A DNA stretch of 53,610 bases from CAYVAP01 sp964343195. GTDB taxonomy: Bacteria; Bacteroidota; Bacteroidia; J057. The notes under the pieces are model-generated. The model saw only the letters and a program-made list of their open reading frames with translations. It was not told the origin of the DNA and did not search any database. The stretch spans positions 1 through 53,610 of the forward strand of contig CAYFIR010000032.1 of assembly GCA_964343195.1 (NCBI GenBank). Reading direction: 5' to 3'. A program made the translations under genes and the position numbers. Shown here one piece after another: positions 15,959 through 25,068 of the stretch. Each line of letters begins with the position of its first letter. Position 1 is the stretch's first letter.

Positions 15959-17770
15959 TTGATGAGAAAGTATCATCTTTGGGAGATGGATAAAAAATAC
16001 CTTTCCGGATTCGCTACTCTACACAGGATGCTGATATGGTTGCTGCTTGTTGCAGTGGCCTACAGTTGTGCCCAGCAAGCCCGGCCCCAGGGGGGGCCTC
16101 GTGACGAGACCCCGCCCACTGTCATTGAAAGTGACCCCATTCCTGGGGAGCTCAATTTTGATCGGGAAGAAGTCACCTTTACCTTCTCGGAGCCCATCCG
16201 CAAACCCACCTATGACAAGGAAATTTTCATATCTCCTTTCATCACTCCTCCCGAAATCAGGCTAGCGGATAGCTACCGAAAAGTTACCATCAGGTTTCGT
16301 GAGGAACTAAGGCCAGCGACCACCTACATCATTACCCTCAATGAAATCAAGGACAACACCGAAGGCAATCCTTTAGAGGAACCCTATGTCCTGGCTTTCA
16401 GTACCGGCGATCAACTGGACAGCCTTTCCCTGGAAGGAAAAATCCTCAAACCAACTCTGGGAGAAGTCGCTGAAGACCTGACCATCCTGCTATTTGATGC
16501 GGACAGCGCCGTTCACAACAATTTTTACGAAGAAACCGGCCTTCGAAAACGCCCCACCTATCTTACTCAGACCAACGATAAGGGAGAATTTGAATTCCAA
16601 TACCTGAGAGAAGGTCCTTATCGGGTCATCGGAATGGAAAATGAAGTAAGAGGATCAGGCCTGATTGCGGTCTCTCTGGATACGGTCGTTTACGTAAAGT
16701 CACCTGTCGACTCCACCGAAAAAAATACCGTTTCGCTTATGGCATTTGTCCAGGATGAGGAAAAAGCTCCCACCGTATTGCGGTACAAATTCTGGAGCGA
16801 ATCCGTCCTGGATCTGTCTATTTCGGAGAATATTGTCCTGTCGGAACTGAGCGGCTGGACTACGGACACGCTGGGAAATGACAGCACCGCCATTGGAAGT
16901 CTGAGTCTGTATAAAGGCGAGCGCGGCCCAAGACTCCTCACCCAGGTGGCGGCTGAAGCCCCTTTTCAACTCCATTTGGCTGGCCTGATGGACAGCCTGG
17001 GGTATTCAGCTGATACAGCGCTTCGAATCAACTATCAGCCTACACGGCCGCGAGTGGAGCCATGGCTGGAGGAACCTACCTTCCAAATCGACGAGGAAGC
17101 CTGGAAATTGCTGGTTCCTGCCACGCTTTTCCCCGCTCAACTTTCTGAAATTACCCTTAGCGATACCACACGAAACGAGGAAAACCGCCAGTATTTCCCA
17201 CTGGATATTCGGAGCGAAGGCTTTTACCTATTGATATCGCCATCTGAAGAACTGGAAAATCCTCTGGCACCCTATATATTGCGGGTTCCTGGTTCTGCCA
17301 TGGGGCTAACCGATAGCTTGCTGGGGGACAGTGTATTTGTAAAGCAGGTCAAATGGTATGATCCTGCTGCCTACGGCTCCCTTTCGGGAACGGTAAGGCT
17401 GGACACAGGGTATCAGGGGCCTATTTTGGTGCAAATCCTGGATGAAAACAAGAAGGCTGTGGCCACCTTTCAGGATACTACCTTCTCTCTGGCTTACCTG
17501 AAAGAAGGAACCTACTCCTTCCGGGTCCTGCTCGATCAGGATGGCAATGGAGTCTATACCCCTGGGAGCCTATGGCCTCCGAGCTGGCCAGAGCGAACCT
17601 ACCTAGTCCCTGAAACCGTCAAAATTCGGGGGAACTGGACCTTTGAAGACCATGTGGTGAAGGTTATCAGTTCAGATGATGCCATTGAAACAGAACCAGA
17701 GGATGAGGAAGTCCCAGGCGATGAGACCGAACGTCCTCCCAGACCGGGGCAGGGCCCTCCACGGAACTAA
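15959..17770 (+). CDS. Large lipoprotein with N-terminal bacterial Ig-like (SbsA-type) domain
   Basis: The 603-residue protein has a lipobox at VAVAYSC; starts at Met10 or Met24 (16028) would shorten the n-region and are possible. The mature N-terminus GGPRDETPPTVIESDPIPGELNF followed by TFTFSEPIRKP...LNEIKDNTEGNPLEEPYVLAFSTG is the Ig-like/SbsA domain found in many Bacteroidota lipoproteins. Later regions carry a carboxypeptidase-regulatory-like segment (GEFEFQYLREGPYRVIGMEN) and a second one (AYLKEGTYSFRVLLDQDGNG). The C-terminus is Pro/Glu-rich. Probably an outer-membrane surface lipoprotein; precise role unknown. Confidence 0.88.
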   Translation: MMRKYHLWEMDKKYLSGFATLHRMLIWLLLVAVAYSCAQQARPQGGPRDETPPTVIESDPIPGELNFDREEVTFTFSEPIRKPTYDKEIFISPFITPPEIRLADSYRKVTIRFREELRPATTYIITLNEIKDNTEGNPLEEPYVLAFSTGDQLDSLSLEGKILKPTLGEVAEDLTILLFDADSAVHNNFYEETGLRKRPTYLTQTNDKGEFEFQYLREGPYRVIGMENEVRGSGLIAVSLDTVVYVKSPVDSTEKNTVSLMAFVQDEEKAPTVLRYKFWSESVLDLSISENIVLSELSGWTTDTLGNDSTAIGSLSLYKGERGPRLLTQVAAEAPFQLHLAGLMDSLGYSADTALRINYQPTRPRVEPWLEEPTFQIDEEAWKLLVPATLFPAQLSEITLSDTTRNEENRQYFPLDIRSEGFYLLISPSEELENPLAPYILRVPGSAMGLTDSLLGDSVFVKQVKWYDPAAYGSLSGTVRLDTGYQGPILVQILDENKKAVATFQDTTFSLAYLKEGTYSFRVLLDQDGNGVYTPGSLWPPSWPERTYLVPETVKIRGNWTFEDHVVKVISSDDAIETEPEDEEVPGDETERPPRPGQGPPRN

Positions 17771-17774
17771 CGAA

Positions 17775-18170
17775 TTAGCGATCCTGGGTCCTGTACACAA
17801 ACTTTAGTCCGCTCCAATCGTCATTGATCGAGGCGACCTTCACATCCACCAGTCCGGCTTGCAGCCCTGTTTTCCGCACATCCTCGCGGTTGATATCGGT
17901 TGAAATGGAGGAAGTCCCTTTGGGCCAACTCACCCATAACATGCCTCCCTTTTTTAGCATCGCCTTGCAAAGACCGATTTCAGCCATCAATACCTCTTCA
18001 TTCAGACAGAATAGATGGATAAAATCCAACGACTCGGCTGCCGCTCCATCTTCCATGATTTCCTCATCACCTGTTTCCGGAACGAGCTCGTGATATGGGA
18101 CAGGTGAATGAAACACCTGTATTTGGTCGCCAGGCCTGATGCCCAGTTTTTGATAAAGCGTTCTTGCCAT
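17775..18170 (-). CDS. DUF3052-family protein
   Basis: The 131-residue cytoplasmic protein starts MARTLYQKLGIRPGDQI and contains FIHLFCLNEEVL, LKKGGMLWVSWPKG and the C-terminal half VRKTGLQAGLVDVKVASINDDWSGLKFVYR. These are characteristic of DUF3052, a small family of unknown function found across bacteria. Convergent with the Ig-like lipoprotein gene (4-bp gap). The terminator of the upstream phosphorylase-like gene ends right before its start codon. Confidence 0.9.
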   Translation of the reverse strand: MARTLYQKLGIRPGDQIQVFHSPVPYHELVPETGDEEIMEDGAAAESLDFIHLFCLNEEVLMAEIGLCKAMLKKGGMLWVSWPKGTSSISTDINREDVRKTGLQAGLVDVKVASINDDWSGLKFVYRTQDR

Positions 18171-18173
18171 AGC

Positions 18174-18209
18174 AAAAAATAACCCCCATCGACCAAAAGT
18201 CCATGGGGG
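18174..18209 (-). terminator. Terminator of the GT35 phosphorylase-like gene
   Basis: CCCCCAT (18183-18189) pairs with ATGGGGG (18203-18209), extended by GAC/GTC pairs. On the minus strand it is followed by TTATTTTTTG. It lies between the GT35-like stop and the DUF3052 start. Confidence 0.75.
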
Positions 18210-18240
18210 CTTGATTCAAAAAAGGTAACGACTGGTAGAA

Positions 18241-18317
18241 GGAGTTCGAAGTTTCCCGCTTCGCGGGAAACTATAAACTACGAACATCGGACTCCGAACT
18301 GTGAACTCTTTCCACTA
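18241..18317 (-). repeat. Heptanucleotide-periodic intergenic repeat with CCCGC/GCGGG hairpin
   Basis: Read on the minus strand from the stop codon of the phosphorylase-like gene: ACTAGTGG, then successive 7-mers GTTCACA, GTTCGGA, GTCCGAT, GTTCGTA, GTTTATA, GTTTCCC. They run into a perfect GTTTCCCGC-TTCG-GCGGGAAAC type hairpin at 18251-18271. Similar tracts occur at 27.2, 30.6, 49.3 and 53.2 kb. The tract lies before the gene's terminator and would be transcribed as part of its 3' UTR. Confidence 0.7.
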
Positions 18318-19970
18318 GTTAAACATGCGCTTGTAGTACTCGCCTGCCATGCGGCCAGAGTCAAAGAATGGTACCACGTCAGTCATGCCATTGCGTACGA
18401 TCTCCCACCACTGATCAGGCTTGTCGTAGTAAGTTGGGAGAATTTCATCATTCAGGATGGTCATCAGGCTGTTGTAGTCCTGGTTATCCTGCTCTTCAAT
18501 GGATGAATTGAGATCTGCTACTGGAAGTACAAAAGCATTCTTCTGGTGCTTGGCAAACTCCGGAATCCAACCGTCGTCAGTGGAGAAGTTCACAGAAGCG
18601 TTCATCGCAGCAGTCATACCAGAGGTACCAGAAGCCTCACGAGGACGACGTGGCGTATTCAGCCATACGTCTGAACCTTTTTTCAGGAGGCCGGATACGT
18701 CCATTTCATAACCTGTGATGACGGTGGCATTTTTAGCCAGGTGAGTCATCTGGATCAGGCGGTTAAACATGTCGATGGCCCCTTCATCCTCGGGATAGGG
18801 CTTTCCTGCCCAGATGATCTGAATGGGATACTTCTTCTGACTCAGCAGTTTATAAAACTCCTGATGGTTGCGCATGATGAGATCCGCGCGCTTATAAGCT
18901 GCAAAGCGGCGTGCCCATACGATGGTCAGGGCATCAGGGTCGAGCAGATTACCTGTCTGGTCGGCCACAAATCGGAAAAGTTCCTGCTTCAACTCCCGCT
19001 TACGGGCCTTCATGGCTTCCACATCCCCTGCGGCATGTGCTTCTGCCAGTTCGGTATCCTGCCAGTAATTTTGATTCTGCGCATTGGTAATGCCGATGAT
19101 CTCTGGACGGCCTTTTACCCCAGACCACATATCGTTGGAGACCTTGGCGTGCAACTGCGATACGGCATTGGCTTTTTTCGCCATGGTCAAAGCAGCAGGC
19201 GTATAGCCAAATCGACTTCCTTCAGGATGCCCTGATATTTTGCGAACAGTATCCAGATCCAGACCTGAGAAGAAGCCCAACTGGTGCAGGAAGTTGATGT
19301 CACGCTCTTCGTTACCCGCCATCTCTGGAGTGTGAGTGGTGAATACCACCCGCTTTTTCACTTCCTCAACATCCTGATACTTTTGATAAAGGTGGAAAGC
19401 CAGCGGCAGGGCATGGGCCTCGTTCATGTGCAGGATGTCAGCGCCACCGAGGGCCTCTACAACTTTGGCACCTCCGATCCCCAGTACAATGCTCTGTGCT
19501 ACCCGTGTGGCGGCGTTGGAGTCATACAGGCGATGGGTGATGGTACGGCTCAGGTAATCATTCATCCCATCCCGGTCGGTGGTCAGGAAATACATGGGGA
19601 TGGTACCAAAGATTCGTGGATCAAGGTACCAAACCTGCACCTTCACGGGGTTGCCATTGATATTCAGCTCAACGATAAGGTCGGTTTCTTCCAGGAAGGT
19701 ATAAAAGCGCTCCCTGTAAAGGGGTTTCATCATCCCCTGCTGATCTCGTGTCTGCTCATAGTAGCCAAACTTCCAGAGCATGCCGATTCCGATCATATTT
19801 TGCTTGAGCTCATAGGCGCTGCGCATATGCGAGCCAGCCAGATAGCCCAGTCCTCCAGAATAGATTCTGAAAATATGATCGATACCAAACTCCATGGAGA
19901 AGTATGCGACACGTTTGCTGTATTCCTTGGCAGGAGTGTAGGGATGTTCCCAGGTAAGGTTTGTTTTCAT
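18315..19970 (-). CDS. Alpha-glucan phosphorylase-like (GT35) protein lacking the PLP lysine
   Basis: The 551-residue protein has the short alpha-glucan phosphorylase architecture: RVAYFSMEFGID at the start, IYSGGLGYLAGSHMRSA, DILHMNEAHALPLAFHLYQ, WARRFAAYKRADLI, IIWAGKPYPEDEGA and WLNTPRRPREASGTSGM. These enzymes split alpha-1,4-glucans with phosphate to give glucose-1-phosphate. The position that normally carries the PLP-binding lysine (GTSGMK or GTGNMK) is threonine here, at about residue 453 (GTSGMTAAMNA). Either the product is not a classical PLP-dependent phosphorylase, or it belongs to a divergent clade with glycosyltransferase-like chemistry. No other glycogen gene is nearby. Confidence 0.9.
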   Translation of the reverse strand: MKTNLTWEHPYTPAKEYSKRVAYFSMEFGIDHIFRIYSGGLGYLAGSHMRSAYELKQNMIGIGMLWKFGYYEQTRDQQGMMKPLYRERFYTFLEETDLIVELNINGNPVKVQVWYLDPRIFGTIPMYFLTTDRDGMNDYLSRTITHRLYDSNAATRVAQSIVLGIGGAKVVEALGGADILHMNEAHALPLAFHLYQKYQDVEEVKKRVVFTTHTPEMAGNEERDINFLHQLGFFSGLDLDTVRKISGHPEGSRFGYTPAALTMAKKANAVSQLHAKVSNDMWSGVKGRPEIIGITNAQNQNYWQDTELAEAHAAGDVEAMKARKRELKQELFRFVADQTGNLLDPDALTIVWARRFAAYKRADLIMRNHQEFYKLLSQKKYPIQIIWAGKPYPEDEGAIDMFNRLIQMTHLAKNATVITGYEMDVSGLLKKGSDVWLNTPRRPREASGTSGMTAAMNASVNFSTDDGWIPEFAKHQKNAFVLPVADLNSSIEEQDNQDYNSLMTILNDEILPTYYDKPDQWWEIVRNGMTDVVPFFDSGRMAGEYYKRMFN

Positions 19971-20223
19971 ATTGGAGCAAATGTCTTGATAGCTCGTATA
20001 GGACTGTTTAGTCGACTAAATTTACAGTCTTTAAAGGCAAAACCAAGTGCAGGATACCCATTCTTATAATTCCGTACTCTCCTGACAAAAAAGATCTCGC
20101 GAATTGTATTATTCAGGCCCATGCAGAGGGGTATCGGCAAAAAACTTCATCGATAAAAAATAAAAAACTTTGTGACCCCCCTTTATAGTATTCGTCAAAA
20201 TTGGAATAAGCTCAGGGAATTAT

Positions 20224-20910
20224 ATGGGTAAGGGTCGTCAAATCATGATCATTGGGGCAAGCGAGGGACTTGGCCTTGAATTTAGCCAGTTGGCTGCTGC
20301 TGATGCCGGAGAACTATTTCTCGTCGGCTCGCAGGAGGATCAACTCATCGCTACCGAAAGCCAGCTAAAATCTCTTGGTGCGCGTTCTACCCGCATGATT
20401 GTCGGCCCCCTGAAAGAGCCCCATCAGGGTGAGCGCATCTACGAAGAATGGATGATGCACAATTTCCTTGGTGAAACATCCACTCCCCTCGATACCCTGA
20501 TCAATGTGACAGCATTTGGCGACTGGGAAGGGGATCCCTGGGAAATGGAATCTCCGGACCCAAGCCTCCATATGGAAAACCTGCTGACCCTTAACATGCT
20601 GTTTGCCAGGGAAATGGTCAAGCAGCGCCATGGTCGCATCCTCAACGTGCTATACCATCCCCCCATTTACGATCCGTACCTACAGAGCATGTTTCACGCT
20701 ACCCGAGAGACACTGCTCGAATATGCGGTCACGCTTAGTCAGCAGCTGGCTCATACGGAAGTTTATGTAAATACCCTCGTGGCTTCCGAGCAGTCCTTCA
20801 TGCTGCAGGCCGAGCGACTACCCGCCAATGTGGCTCCGGACATGGCTCCACCTACCTGCTCTGCCCGCGATCTCGCAGGCTATGGCTATCAGGTACTGAG
20901 GGCTTCGTAA
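20224..20910 (+). CDS. Short-chain dehydrogenase-like protein with degenerate active site
   Basis: The 228-residue protein has an SDR-type Rossmann start with GASEGLG at residues 11-17 and a central DTLINVTAFGDW in place of NNAG. At the active site the usual YxxxK reads FHATR (Phe157, Arg161), and the catalytic serine after the beta-5 strand is missing (ILNVLYHPP). Both hallmark changes occur in an otherwise complete domain, so the protein probably binds a nucleotide without classical SDR catalysis. It is divergent from the GT35-like gene and convergent with the oxidoreductase gene. Confidence 0.85.
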   Translation: MGKGRQIMIIGASEGLGLEFSQLAAADAGELFLVGSQEDQLIATESQLKSLGARSTRMIVGPLKEPHQGERIYEEWMMHNFLGETSTPLDTLINVTAFGDWEGDPWEMESPDPSLHMENLLTLNMLFAREMVKQRHGRILNVLYHPPIYDPYLQSMFHATRETLLEYAVTLSQQLAHTEVYVNTLVASEQSFMLQAERLPANVAPDMAPPTCSARDLAGYGYQVLRAS

Positions 20911-20990
20911 GTCTACCGATAGTCGCTGAGGTATATGGCAGATAAGAGATGTGCCTCATCAGACCATATATACACCAAAATCCAGCTTCG

Positions 20991-21980
20991 CTACCCTTCC
21001 TGCGGATACTTCAAACCCCAATCTTCGCGTAGCCGATCCATCATGCGGGCTACACGCAGCGTTTCCGAAGCGGGCATGATGTCGTTTTCCAGCTTACCTG
21101 CCGCCAGGTCGGCAGCTATGGCTTCAGCCTGAAACTGTAGCCCAGTAGCCTGATAACTTCCGTCAAAAATAACCGGTGCCTCATCCGTTACTTCGAGAAT
21201 GGCTTCTTCAGCCTTCCAGAAAAGCGGAACCCGGATTTTTCCTTTAGTTCCACAAATTATAGCCTCTTTGGGCCCATCCGTCAGAAAACTGGAGGTAAGT
21301 ACAGCCTGTGCGCCACTATGATAGCGAAAAAGGTAGGATGACTGGTCATCTGTCCCGGTGGCACCCAGGGTCGCTGTACTCTGTACCGCTACGGGCTCTT
21401 CTCCGAAGATGAAGTAGGCTGTCGCGATGGGATAGATGCCAATGTCAAGAAGTGCCCCCCCGCCCAGTTCCGGGGCAAATTTGCGGTCCGTAAGGTCCCA
21501 GGTCGAGCTGCGAAAACAGAAGTCTGCAATCAATAGTTGCACTTCCCCGATGGCTCCTTCATCCAACCATTGCCTGACCTGCCGCCAGGCTGGCAAAAAC
21601 CGTGTCCACATCGCTTCCATCAGAAAAACCCCGTTTTCCTCTGCGGCCCTGAACATCTCTTCTCCATCCTGCGCATTGAGGGACAGGGGTTTCTCACACA
21701 GGACGTGTTTGCCATGTGAAAGGCAGAGCAGTGTCACCTCCTTGTGATAGGGGTGCGGAGTTGCAACATACACGATGTCCACATCAGGGTCCTGGGCCAG
21801 GTCTTCATAGGATCCATGAGCAGTCTGAGCCCCATATTCACTGGCAAATGCCCGGGCCTTTTCGAGGTTACGGGAGGCGACAGCCTGAAGGCTAGCACCG
21901 GACAAGGTTGCAAGCCCCTGGGCGAATTTATGGGCAATTTTTCCAGGGCCGATTATGCCCCAGCGGAGTTTTTTTGACAT
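20991..21980 (-). CDS. Gfo/Idh/MocA-family NAD(P)-dependent oxidoreductase
   Basis: The 329-residue protein has an N-terminal Rossmann fold (RWGIIGPGKIAHKFAQGL), the DIVYVATPHPYHKE segment and the family signature CEKPLSLN with catalytic Lys97. The C-terminal alpha/beta domain (FAPELGGGALLDIGIYPIA, then YLFRYHSGAQAVLTSSF) places it near dihydrodiol dehydrogenase or trans-1,2-dihydrobenzene-1,2-diol dehydrogenase-like members. The substrate cannot be read from the sequence. It appears to be a single-gene unit. Confidence 0.95.
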   Translation of the reverse strand: MSKKLRWGIIGPGKIAHKFAQGLATLSGASLQAVASRNLEKARAFASEYGAQTAHGSYEDLAQDPDVDIVYVATPHPYHKEVTLLCLSHGKHVLCEKPLSLNAQDGEEMFRAAEENGVFLMEAMWTRFLPAWRQVRQWLDEGAIGEVQLLIADFCFRSSTWDLTDRKFAPELGGGALLDIGIYPIATAYFIFGEEPVAVQSTATLGATGTDDQSSYLFRYHSGAQAVLTSSFLTDGPKEAIICGTKGKIRVPLFWKAEEAILEVTDEAPVIFDGSYQATGLQFQAEAIAADLAAGKLENDIMPASETLRVARMMDRLREDWGLKYPQEG

Positions 21981-22054
21981 GGAGTAGCAGCTTGTTTGTG
22001 AAGATTACATTCGGAAAAACAAGTATAAGGATCATTGCTCCATCTTGCAATGCA

Positions 22055-23281
22055 TCAATCACTCCCATTACGCGCTTCCAGCACCGTCTTTACCTTGATC
22101 TCGCTGTGCAGGGTTCGATGAACCGGGCAGCGATCTGCAATCTCCATCAATCGCTGCAACTGCTTCTCGTCCAGATCACCTTCTATCTCGATTTGGCGGT
22201 CGATGTAGTCTATTTTGCTTGCCTTTTCGTCCACATGGCCCTGATCTTCCGGATAGTCCTTATAGTGCTCCAAATGAACCCGCACCTCTTTGAGAGGCCA
22301 CTTTTTGCGGTCTGCATACATCCGCAGGGTCATGGCTGTACAGGCCCCCAGGCTGGCTAGCAACAGGTCATAAGGGCTAGGGCCCAGGTCATCGCCTCCT
22401 ACCGAGGCGGGCTCATCGGCCAGAAATTCATGTTTCCCCGTGCGAACCTCAGAGGTATAGCCCGTCTCCCCAACACGGACCACCGCCTGCCGATCGGTGA
22501 TCAGGGGCTCCTTTTCCTCCAAATCCAGGTAACGGGTCGCCCAGGTGGCGATCATATGGCCTGCATAGAGCGAATCCGGTTTATTGAGCAACAGGTGATC
22601 AGCCCCATCGAGGGTCAGAAAGCTCTTGGGGTGTCGGGCTGCCTCGTAGATCTTGCGTGCATTGTCGACTGCTACCACCTGATCCTGAGGCGAATGCATC
22701 ACCAACAGCGCCCGATCCAGGTTAGCGATGACATCCTCCAGCTTCACACTTTCAATGTCTTCCAGAAACTGCTTGCGGATGGTAAAGGGCCTGCCTGCAA
22801 TCTCAACCTTTGCCTCTCCGTCCTGGTGAATGCGATCTTCGACCGCTGCAAACAGGTGCTTAACGTGTTCAGGCTCAGAGGGTGCCCCTACCGTCGCGAT
22901 GGCTTTTACCGATTCAATCTGACTCCCAGCCATCAGGACAGCTGCCCCACCCAGGGAATGACCTACCAGCAACTGCGGAGCCTCATGGTTCTCTGCTAAA
23001 AATCGAGCTCCGTCCAGCAGGTCGGAGACATTGGAGGAGAAGTTCGTATCAAAGAATTCTCCCTCAGACTCTCCCAGCCCGGTAAAATCAAACCGCAGTA
23101 CGGCGATTTTATTTTGAGTAAGGGCCAGGCTAATATTTTTCTCGCCCTTAAAATTCTTGCTACAGGTAAAGCAGTGGGCCAAAATAGCGTAGGCCTGAGG
23201 ACGCTCGCCAAGGGGAAGATCCAGGTTGGCTGATAACTTGATTCCTTTTCGATTAGGAAACTGAATGCGGTGGGTTTTCAT
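22055..23281 (-). CDS. Bifunctional alpha/beta hydrolase-OsmC family protein
   Basis: The 408-residue protein is a fusion. Residues ~1-250 form an alpha/beta hydrolase with LAHCFTCSKNFKGEK, the nucleophile elbow GHSLGG (Ser109) and the late Asp and His in HSPQDQVV and DGADHLL. Residues ~265-405 form an OsmC/Ohr domain with the two peroxidatic-type cysteines in LLASLGACTAMTLRMYADRK and DRCPVHRTL. OsmC domains reduce organic hydroperoxides using thiols. The fusion is common in Bacteroidota and Proteobacteria; how the two activities cooperate is not established. Confidence 0.95.
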   Translation of the reverse strand: MKTHRIQFPNRKGIKLSANLDLPLGERPQAYAILAHCFTCSKNFKGEKNISLALTQNKIAVLRFDFTGLGESEGEFFDTNFSSNVSDLLDGARFLAENHEAPQLLVGHSLGGAAVLMAGSQIESVKAIATVGAPSEPEHVKHLFAAVEDRIHQDGEAKVEIAGRPFTIRKQFLEDIESVKLEDVIANLDRALLVMHSPQDQVVAVDNARKIYEAARHPKSFLTLDGADHLLLNKPDSLYAGHMIATWATRYLDLEEKEPLITDRQAVVRVGETGYTSEVRTGKHEFLADEPASVGGDDLGPSPYDLLLASLGACTAMTLRMYADRKKWPLKEVRVHLEHYKDYPEDQGHVDEKASKIDYIDRQIEIEGDLDEKQLQRLMEIADRCPVHRTLHSEIKVKTVLEARNGSD

Positions 23282-23410
23282 CAGGGGATTAATTGAGGTG
23301 GGACAAAAATGACACTGGAAGCAGGTCCATTGTTTCTACTTTTCCGGAATTCCCCACAAAATGTCCTCAATTTCCTTTGTTAGCCGTCGCAAACCCGACA
23401 TCCCGCCAGG

Positions 23411-24619
23411 CTATGGCTGGGCCAGGCGCTTGAGGGATTTATTAATTCGGTCCCCAAACTCTCCGTAAGCATCCGCCTCCTTTGCATTCAAATAGGCATT
23501 TCGAGCCATTTCTACCTGTTCCAGCTCTTCATGGCAGCGGCCCTGATAGTACCAGCTTCCAGCTACATAGTGATCTTCGGAAATTCCGCAAAGAGCGGCA
23601 TAGTCAAGGCTGGACTGAAAATCCTCAATGGCTCTCTCGGGGTCATGGCGTCCATCCAGATAAGACAGACCCCGATAGTGATAGGCGCGCATGGCGAGCT
23701 TGGTGGTGTAATTGGACTCAAGACAGGTAATGGCTTTTTGTATAGCTCCGGGTTGTCCCTCATAGTTGGCGATGAGCTGATCCAGCACCGGGATAGCCTC
23801 CTCGTGAAATCCGGTGTGGACTTTGACCCGGGCATATTCACAAGTGAACCATGGATTAAGCGGAAAGTCACGGTGTAGTCGCTGGGCCATCACCTGTGCG
23901 CGCACAGTATCACGGGCCGAGGGCTCCAGGTAGATGTAGGTGAGGTAATACATCGCTTCAGGCCGGGTCAGGCTACCGGAAGAAATGGACTCCTCCAGCT
24001 CTTCAAGCCCTTTTGAGACATTGCCGTCAGGAAAAAAGGCCATAAAAGGGGTCAACAGGACATTGGACTCTGCTATAGTGGCCGCATAGTAGTGATAGAC
24101 ACCGGAGGCAAAGCAAAACTCCACGGAGCTGTCGCTATACGCTATGCAATCATCAAGATAGGGAATCAGTTTTCGCCCACGGTTGGCAGCAGTAAACCAT
24201 TCCTGCCGATAAGCAGCGAGTTTGGCGTGCAGGGCATGACTCAGGTACTGAAACAGGGCATGTTCATCAGGGTGATCGACTGCCAGATACTGCTCGCTCT
24301 TTTCCAACCCAAGGCGTAATTGCTGGTCTATAATAGAGTGAAAGAAGGGAGTGACGCAGGTTGATGACTGCCACCAGCGATTGGTAGCTTTCAAAAAATG
24401 TGGTGCGGGATGTGCTGGAAAATCTTCCAACAATCCCTCAAAGGCCTGATCGGCCTCGTCATATCTCCCGTTATAAGTCAGGTTCAGCCCGGCATGTGCT
24501 CGGGCCATGAACATAGAGTCTTCCAGTATCTGTCCCTTGACCATTTGGCCCCCACCTATCCACAGCAGGTAACATAGGAGAAACTTCAACAGGGGTGCAT
24601 TCGATGGATTGTGTGGCAT
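23411..24619 (-). CDS. Exported TPR protein
   Basis: The 402-residue product has an N-terminal signal sequence (LLKFLLCYLLWIGGGQMVKGQ). TPR-like helical repeats fill the rest: NLTYNGRYDEADQAFEGLLEDFPAHPAPHF near residue 50, TGFHEEAIPVLDQLIANYEGQPG, and the C-terminal YYQGRCHEELEQVEMARNAYLNAKEAD. It resembles exported TPR proteins of Bacteroidota that report on outer-membrane or polysaccharide systems; no specific partner is evident. Divergent from the small membrane protein gene. Confidence 0.85.
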   Translation of the reverse strand: MPHNPSNAPLLKFLLCYLLWIGGGQMVKGQILEDSMFMARAHAGLNLTYNGRYDEADQAFEGLLEDFPAHPAPHFLKATNRWWQSSTCVTPFFHSIIDQQLRLGLEKSEQYLAVDHPDEHALFQYLSHALHAKLAAYRQEWFTAANRGRKLIPYLDDCIAYSDSSVEFCFASGVYHYYAATIAESNVLLTPFMAFFPDGNVSKGLEELEESISSGSLTRPEAMYYLTYIYLEPSARDTVRAQVMAQRLHRDFPLNPWFTCEYARVKVHTGFHEEAIPVLDQLIANYEGQPGAIQKAITCLESNYTTKLAMRAYHYRGLSYLDGRHDPERAIEDFQSSLDYAALCGISEDHYVAGSWYYQGRCHEELEQVEMARNAYLNAKEADAYGEFGDRINKSLKRLAQP

Positions 24620-24670
24620 TTTTGGAACCTTTTGTGTAAATTTTTCGAATCAAAAGTAGGTTCAATCGTC

Positions 24671-24880
24671 ATGATCTCTAAGAAAATGAAAAATCACTGG
24701 CTGCTCAAGGCGTACTTCAAGCTACCATTAGCCGGCAAAGTTGCCGTTCCAGTGGTAGGTATCTTCCTGGTTTTTGCCATTCTGAAAACAGTTAAGTGGG
24801 CCTTCTGGCTAGGTCTGCTAGGCCTGGTCGTTTACCTGGGACTCAGTGCTTTCCTTTACTTCAAAGACAAAAAGTCCTGA
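24671..24880 (+). CDS. Small hydrophobic membrane protein
   Basis: The 69-residue product starts at MISKKMKNHW; a longer in-frame ATG at 24611 would overlap the divergent TPR gene and was not used. It has two closely spaced membrane helices (VAVPVVGIFLVFAIL and AFWLGLLGLVVYLGLSAFLYF) and a basic tail KDKKS. No family is recognised. A clear terminator 30 bp after the stop supports it as a real short transcript. Confidence 0.65.
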   Translation: MISKKMKNHWLLKAYFKLPLAGKVAVPVVGIFLVFAILKTVKWAFWLGLLGLVVYLGLSAFLYFKDKKS

Positions 24881-24910
24881 TATTTCCCTACCGCCCCTAC
24901 AACATATTGA

Positions 24911-24940
24911 GCCTCCCATCCAATGATGGGGGGCTTTTTT
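24911..24940 (+). terminator. Rho-independent terminator
   Basis: GCCTCCCATC (24911-24920) pairs with GATGGGGGGC (24925-24934), one T-G wobble, loop CAAT, followed by TTTTTT. Confidence 0.85.
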
Positions 24941-25068
24941 AATTACTGGGTCCGCCAGCCCATAGGGTTAAAAAAAAATCAATTCGCGTGAGCCGATTTT
25001 GCCTGCATTGATGTAATCAATAGTAGCGCATCCGTTCATCATTATCCAAACCAAACATTTTTTGCCCT

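Noticed and set aside
15959..17770. Reading the Ig-like lipoprotein as a T9SS-sorted protein.
   Set aside because: Its C-terminus is a Pro/Glu/Arg tail without the sorting-domain pattern, and it has a clear lipobox.
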